Source of the DNA: Clostridiaceae bacterium
GTDB taxonomy: Bacteria > Bacillota > Clostridia > Oscillospirales > Acutalibacteraceae
Direction of reading: 5' to 3'
Length of the DNA: 33,263 bases
Assembly (NCBI GenBank): GCA_016290515.1
Contig: JAEEUJ010000004.1
Location: 1 to 33,263, forward strand
In this document: positions 29,149-33,263 of the stretch, one piece after another
Position numbering within the stretch: position 1 is the first letter of the stretch
Layout: every line of letters begins with the position of its first letter
Made by a program: the position numbers and the translations under genes
The notes under the pieces: generated by a model
What the model was told of the DNA's origin: nothing
Database searches by the model: none
Seen by the model: only the letters and a program-made list of their open reading frames with translations

Positions 29149-29460
29149 ATGACATTACTTATTACGATTATCGCAGCAATCTGCGCGACCGTCGTATGGT
29201 ATTCCTGTGATAAGCGCGACAGCTACAAGCTGGGTACACTTTCGCTCATCTACTGGGGCGCTTCACTTATGTGGCTTATGGATTTTGTGTTTGAGTATGC
29301 CGAGCTCAAAACTGAGTATTTCAATCAGAGCTTTGCCGACATTCTCAACGATTCGCTTCTCGGCGTAACGGTAGTCGCAATAGGACTTATTGCCTGGCTT
29401 GCGATACTGTTAATCAAGGATCCCAAGGGCGTATTCAAGGCAAAATTCAGAAAGCAGTAA
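29149..29460 (+). CDS. Small membrane protein of unknown function, paired with the preceding gene
   Basis: 103 aa, three predicted TM segments, 4-nt gap after the upstream stop, RBS GCAGGAGG in the end of the upstream gene. Confidence 0.8.
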   Translation: MTLLITIIAAICATVVWYSCDKRDSYKLGTLSLIYWGASLMWLMDFVFEYAELKTEYFNQSFADILNDSLLGVTVVAIGLIAWLAILLIKDPKGVFKAKFRKQ

Positions 29461-29477
29461 AATACCTATCAACAACA

Positions 29478-29516
29478 AAAAGGACACCTTGCGGTGTCCT
29501 TTTTTAAGTGTCCTTT
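29478..29516. terminator. Intrinsic (bidirectional) terminator between convergent genes
   Basis: AAAAGGACACC-TTGC-GGTGTCCTTTTTT followed by a duplicated 3' half AAGTGTCCTTTTTT. Confidence 0.85.
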
Positions 29517-29520
29517 TTTA

Positions 29521-30036
29521 TTAGTTTATTACCAGCTTTTGTGCCTGCTTCATCACCTTTACAAGCGGTAAAACAAGCATCGCACAGAAGAAATTGCTCA
29601 GTCCGTGTATCGCGTCGTAAGGCAGTCCCGCGGCTATCCACGCAAGCATACCGTGAAAATCGAGATGGAATGCAAGCGCCTGATACGGAGCGTAAAGCGT
29701 GCCGTACAGCAGTCCGTGAAGCGCACATACGCACATATATACAAACGGCGCAACGTTCTCGGGCATGTCCTTCGGCAGAAGCATTACCGCTCCCCAGAGC
29801 ACCGCCCAGATATACAGGTACGGCCACCACCATATACCGAAACCGTTTAACAGTCCGGTCAGTAATATAAAGGTGTAAATGGGGTACAGCGCCTTTTTGC
29901 GGTAAACCACAGTTTCGGCAGTGATGAACACCGCAATCAGATGCACGTTCGGCAGAAATTCCAGCGCAATTTTTGACGCATACATCAATGCGCCGAGCAT
30001 GCCAAAAAGCGCAATTTCCTTTATGTTAAGCTTCAT
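29521..30036 (-). CDS. ECF transporter S-component-like membrane protein (possible cobalamin-type substrate)
   Basis: MKLNIKEIALFGMLGALMYASKIALEFLPNVHLIAVFITAETVVYRKKALYPIYTFILLTGLLNGFG...; ECF-S-like small polytopic protein; start at ATG 30036 behind AAGG; downstream of a DUF4430-like gene and cobalamin-like leader. Confidence 0.7.
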   Translation of the reverse strand: MKLNIKEIALFGMLGALMYASKIALEFLPNVHLIAVFITAETVVYRKKALYPIYTFILLTGLLNGFGIWWWPYLYIWAVLWGAVMLLPKDMPENVAPFVYMCVCALHGLLYGTLYAPYQALAFHLDFHGMLAWIAAGLPYDAIHGLSNFFCAMLVLPLVKVMKQAQKLVIN

Positions 30037-30050
30037 TGAGCCTTTCAAAA

Positions 30051-30518
30051 TCAGCCTTCTGTCGCTACAAAGCTGTAGGTTGCGCCGTCAACGATTTCCG
30101 TTGCATCAACGCCCTTTTCGGCATAAGCGCCGTCAACATAGAACGCCCAGTACATCTTGTCTGCGTCGTAGTCGAGAGTAGTGCCGTTAACAGTCTTTAC
30201 ATAAAGGCCATAGTCGCTCTCGTCGCCTGCGATAAGTCCGTTGTCAAGAAGAGCTGCGCCTACTGTTGCGGCGTCGCTGGAAATAAGGAAAGTGGTCTCT
30301 TTGCCGTCCTTATCCTTGGCAATAAAGGTAAATTTCTTTTCGCCCTGACCGAGTTCGGTCACACCTTCGGCAGCAGCCTCGGTTGTTGCGGGAGCAGCCG
30401 TGGTTGAGGGCTCTTCGGTTTTCTTGTTAGCACATCCCGTTGCAAATACTGCGATTGCCACAACAAGCGCAAGGCAGAGGAGTACTGACAGAATCTTAGT
30501 GAATTTTGTCATTGTCAT
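30051..30518 (-). CDS. Lipoprotein with DUF4430-like domain
   Basis: Lipobox-type signal (AIAVFATGC), Ser/Thr/Ala linker, then GEKKFTFIAKDKDGKETTFLISSDAATVGAALLDNGLIAGDESDYGLYVKTVNGTTLDYDADKMYWAFYVDGAYAEKGVDATEIVDGATYSFVATE, the DUF4430 pattern (YWAFYVDG..A..G). Confidence 0.82.
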   Translation of the reverse strand: MTMTKFTKILSVLLCLALVVAIAVFATGCANKKTEEPSTTAAPATTEAAAEGVTELGQGEKKFTFIAKDKDGKETTFLISSDAATVGAALLDNGLIAGDESDYGLYVKTVNGTTLDYDADKMYWAFYVDGAYAEKGVDATEIVDGATYSFVATEG

Positions 30519-30544
30519 AGTCTTTTCTCCTGTTAATAATTATT

Positions 30545-30745
30545 ATCTCCGACCGGCGCTCGCAGTCATAACGGAGATTTGTCCGCGGCAGGGTATTTCG
30601 ACTCGGCGCACTTTTTCACCTTCTCAAAGCATTCGCTTCAATGGCTTGTCCCCGAATTTGTGGCTTCGGGCAAGAAAAAGCATTTTTGCGCCTCACGGCG
30701 GCGGGCCCGTACAGGAGTTTCACCTGTTTCCCCTTACTCACGCAA
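30545..30745 (-). ncRNA. Cobalamin riboswitch-like leader (Rfam RF00174 type)
   Basis: Minus strand: AGGGGAAACAGGTGAAACTCCTGTACGGGCCCGCCGCCGTGAGGCG...GAAGCCAC...GAGTCGAAATACCCTGCCGCGG, i.e. the GGGAA..GGTGAAA.TCC..CGGNCCCGCC.C.GTGA core and a divergent B12-box; followed by a CTCCG/CGGAG hairpin and the DUF4430 gene. Confidence 0.88.
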
Positions 30746-30748
30746 AGT

Positions 30749-30777
30749 ATATTATCACATTTTACCGCAATTATCAA
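30749..30777 (-). promoter_or_regulatory. Promoter for the riboswitch/DUF4430/ECF transcript
   Basis: Minus strand TTGATA (30777-30772), 17-nt spacer, TAATAT (30754-30749). Confidence 0.65.
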
Positions 30778-30791
30778 CAGAAACCGTCAAT

Positions 30792-30820
30792 TTGACATAA
30801 ACGCTTTAATATGATATATT
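30792..30820 (+). promoter_or_regulatory. Promoter for the polysaccharide exporter operon
   Basis: TTGACA (30792-30797), 17-nt spacer, TATATT (30815-30820), 49 nt upstream of the ATG at 30870. Confidence 0.65.
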
Positions 30821-30869
30821 TTAAGTTGTTATATTATGTAAATAAATACTTTATTGGTGATGCAGCTAT

Positions 30870-31766
30870 ATGAAAGAATTTTTGATGACAATCGGAGATA
30901 AGCTCAATATCGAGTTAATCCTCATTATTTCAATGAGCGTTTTTCTCGCCGTCGGGCTTATCGTATTTATTTTCGGCTATGCCAAAAAGTGACGTCAGAC
31001 CTACGAGGGCTTCCGTAAATACCGTTATCTGCTGGGTAACCTGATAACGAGAGACCTCAAGGTAAAGTACCGCAGAAGCTTTCTGGGCTTTCTGTGGAGC
31101 ATACTCAACCCCCTGCTGATGGCTCTGGTTATAAACGCGGTTTTCTCTAACATCTTCAAATTCAAGATTGACTATTTCATCGTTTATTACCTGACGGGTT
31201 CGCTTATATTCAACTTTATGAGCGAGGCAACGTCGGGCTCGCTGACCTCGGTTATCAACGCCGCTTCGCTGATTAAAAAGGTCTATATACCCAAGTATAT
31301 TTTCCCGCTTGAAAAGTGCCTGTTCGCGTTCGTGAATATGCTCTTCTCGTGCTTCGCGCTTATCGTCGTTATACTGATAGTCAGAATGCCCGTGCATCTT
31401 ACGGCGCTTCTGTTCTTCTTCCCGATGGTTTGCACGCTTATCTTCAGCTTGGGTATGAGCCTGATACTCTCGTCCGTCAACGTCTTTTTCAGAGACATCG
31501 GACACCTCTACTCTGTATGGACGGTTGCGTGGATGTATCTGACTCCCGTTATCTATCCGGTTGAGGTCCTCCCCGAAAGACTTCTGCCGGTTATGAAGCT
31601 TAATCCGATGTTCCACTACGTCACCTATTTCAGGGACGTAGTTATGTACGGTACAATTCCGAGCCTTAACTCGCATATCATCTGCCTGCTGTTTGCATTC
31701 ACATTCTTAGGCATAGGCCTTGTGATGTTCAAGAAGCAGCAGGACAGATTCATTCTTTACATTTAA
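30870..31766 (+). CDS. ABC-2 permease of a polysaccharide exporter (TagG/Wzm-like), interrupted by an in-frame TGA at 30990-30992
   Basis: ATG 30870 opens MKEFLMTIGDKLNIELILIISMSVFLAVGLIVFIFGYAKK-TGA-RQTYEGFRKYRYLLGNLITRDLKVKYRRSFLGFLWSILNPLLMALV...; the conserved LITRDLKVKYRRSFLGFLWSILNPLL segment lies between the TGA and the first in-frame ATG (31119), with no ATG/GTG/TTG in between. Confidence 0.8.
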
Positions 31767-31778
31767 GGAGGCGTTACT

Positions 31779-32525
31779 GTGGAAAACATTATCGAATTAA
31801 AAGACGTCAGTATGCGCTTCAATATGTCCAAGGAACGCGTTGACAGCATAAAAGAATATCTTATCAGACTTGCCAAGCATCAGCTTCAGTTTGAGGAGTT
31901 TTATGCGCTTAAAAATATCAACCTCACCATAAAAAAAGGTGAAGTTGTCGGCATAGTCGGACTCAACGGTTCGGGCAAGAGCACGATGCTCAAGGTCATT
32001 TCGGGCATACTGCGCCCCTCTACGGGTACAGCCGAGGTCAAAGGCTCGATTTCCCCGCTTATCGAGCTTGGTGCAGGCTTCGACTTCGATCTGACAGCGA
32101 GAGAAAACGTTTTTCTTAACGGTTCGGTGCTCGGCTTCTCAAAGCAGATGATGACCGAGAAAATGGACGAGATTATCGACTTCGCCGAGCTTCGCGACTT
32201 TATGGACGTAGCTATCAAGAACTATTCTTCGGGTATGGTAGCGCGACTCGGCTTCTCGATAGCGACAATCACGCATCCCGACATACTCATTGTTGACGAG
32301 ATACTGTCGGTCGGCGACTTCCTTTTCCAGCAGAAATGCGAAAAGAGAATTTCCGATATGATGAGCGGCGGCACGACGGTTATTATCGTTTCACACTCGC
32401 TTGAACAGATTGAGCGTCTGTGCAACCGCGTTGTTTGGCTGTCAAAGGGCAATATAATTATGGACGGACCTACCAACGAGGTCTGTGAAAAATACAAGCT
32501 TACGGCCGGCAATCCCGCCGAGTGA
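31779..32525 (+). CDS. ABC transporter ATPase of a polysaccharide exporter (TagH/Wzt-like)
   Basis: GTG start behind AAGGAGG; VGIVGLNGSGKSTMLKVISGILRPSTGTAEVKGSISPLIELGAGFDFDLTARENVFLNGSVLG, YSSGMVARLGFSIATITHPDILIVDEILSVGD. Confidence 0.93.
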   Translation: MENIIELKDVSMRFNMSKERVDSIKEYLIRLAKHQLQFEEFYALKNINLTIKKGEVVGIVGLNGSGKSTMLKVISGILRPSTGTAEVKGSISPLIELGAGFDFDLTARENVFLNGSVLGFSKQMMTEKMDEIIDFAELRDFMDVAIKNYSSGMVARLGFSIATITHPDILIVDEILSVGDFLFQQKCEKRISDMMSGGTTVIIVSHSLEQIERLCNRVVWLSKGNIIMDGPTNEVCEKYKLTAGNPAE

Positions 32526-32535
32526 GGTAAAGTAA

Positions 32536-33263
32536 ATGGAAAAGGAAATTACACAGAAAACAACGGAAGAGCTGCAGCAGCGTATCGACGAGTTAACCAA
32601 GGAAAACAAGATACTCGCCGAGAATAATTCAAAGCTCAACACAACTCTTTCGCGCCAGAGCAGCCGCATCTCCGCTTTAAGCGACGAGGTACATCAGCTT
32701 CGCACTTCGACAAGCTGGAAGATCACAAAGCCGATTCGCGCAATTTCAAGCCTCTGGTTGCTTTTTATAAAAGCGTACTATTTCTTTAAGCGCAACGGTC
32801 TTAAGGCTACGGTAAAAAGAATATTCTTCAGAAAGCAGCCCGTCAGCCACTACGTTGCAGACAACTGTGACGCGTTCAATCTCATAACCGATAAGCAGAG
32901 AAAAAAAGAGGAAAAGGAAGTATTTGACAGGGACATAACCTTCAGCATTATTGTTCCGCTTTACAATACGCCCGAAACGCTGCTTAAGGAAATGATTGAT
33001 TCCGTAGTTAATCAGACCTATGCAAAATGGGAACTTTGCCTTGCCGACGGCAGCGACGACGAACACACATACGTGGGCAAATACGTTAACAAGCTTGCAA
33101 AAAGCGACAAGCGTATCAAATATGAGAAGCTTGAGAAAAACGGCGGTATTTCCGAAAATACAAACGCCTGGATTGATATGTGAACCGGCGATTATATAGC
33201 GCTGTTTGACCCCGGCGACCCGCTTCACCCCAGCGCACTCTTTGAATATATCAAGGGTGTCTG
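32536..33263 (+). CDS. GT2 glycosyltransferase with N-terminal coiled coil, partial at window end, in-frame TGA at 33181-33183
   Basis: Coiled coil plus LRTSTSWKITKPIRAISSLW, then FSIIVPLYNTPETLLKEMIDSVVNQTYAKWELCLADGSDD...KNGGISENTNAWIDM-TGA-TGDYIALFDPGDPLHPSALFEYIKGV; GT2 homology continues in the same frame after the TGA. Confidence 0.75.

Noticed and set aside
29508-29870. 120-aa plus-strand ORF opposite the ECF-S-like gene
   Set aside because: Starts inside the terminator, Arg/Ala/Ser-rich antisense translation, no RBS.
30993-31040. Bacterial SECIS element after the permease TGA
   Set aside because: Only a weak 4-bp stem (TACG/CGTA) could be found by eye and no typical apical loop; not enough to call selenocysteine.
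30930-31676. 248-aa minus-strand ORF opposite the permease
   Set aside because: Highly charged, no recognisable motif, fully antisense to the conserved ABC permease.
1-33263. Genome-wide TGA reassignment (e.g. TGA=Trp or Gly)
   Set aside because: TGA terminates cdsA, uppS, rfbC, rfbD, birA, pheA and the TagH-like gene at the expected C-termini, several with ATGA overlaps to the next gene.
1-33263. tRNA/rRNA genes, prophage or transposase genes
   Set aside because: None recognisable by motif or structure on reading; no integrase- or transposase-like ORF in the track.

Overview
The window looks like a chromosomal segment (33,263 bp) from a gut-type Clostridia/Ruminococcaceae-like Firmicute; that lineage is inferred from gene content and style only. 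Minus-strand blocks: (i) rseP(partial)-dxr-cdsA-uppS-frr-pyrH; (ii) a small membrane protein, a compact hairpin array, and birA; (iii) an aromatic amino-acid operon aroF-tyrA-aroB-aroA-aroC-pheA; (iv) an LCP-rfbA-rfbD-rfbB-rfbC-three-glycosyltransferase cell-surface polysaccharide operon; (v) a DUF4430-type lipoprotein plus ECF S-component-like gene behind a cobalamin-riboswitch-like leader. Plus-strand blocks: a NahK-like kinase plus GH35; a NatAB-like ABC exporter; a GH30-like membrane-anchored hydrolase, a MATE exporter and two small membrane proteins; and a TagGH/Wzm-Wzt-like exporter plus a GT2 glycosyltransferase running off the end. Main signals for a second look: (1) a 22-aa leader peptide (MTRLFFTAEYFYFYFISFSDRV, 9/22 Phe/Tyr) upstream of aroF, with a strong promoter, an 11-bp intrinsic terminator and mutually exclusive 1:2, 2:3 and 3:4 pairings. 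This is a textbook-style ribosome-mediated attenuator. (2) A ~208-bp array of about nine different short hairpins joined by a conserved 7-8 nt linker (GCGATATA), whose orientation flips in the middle so that the linkers are mutually complementary in nested order. (3) An in-frame TGA inside the polysaccharide exporter permease, and a second in the adjacent glycosyltransferase, although TGA is an ordinary stop elsewhere in the window. (4) A riboswitch, DUF4430 lipoprotein and ECF S-component unit that suggests a BtuF-independent corrinoid uptake module.
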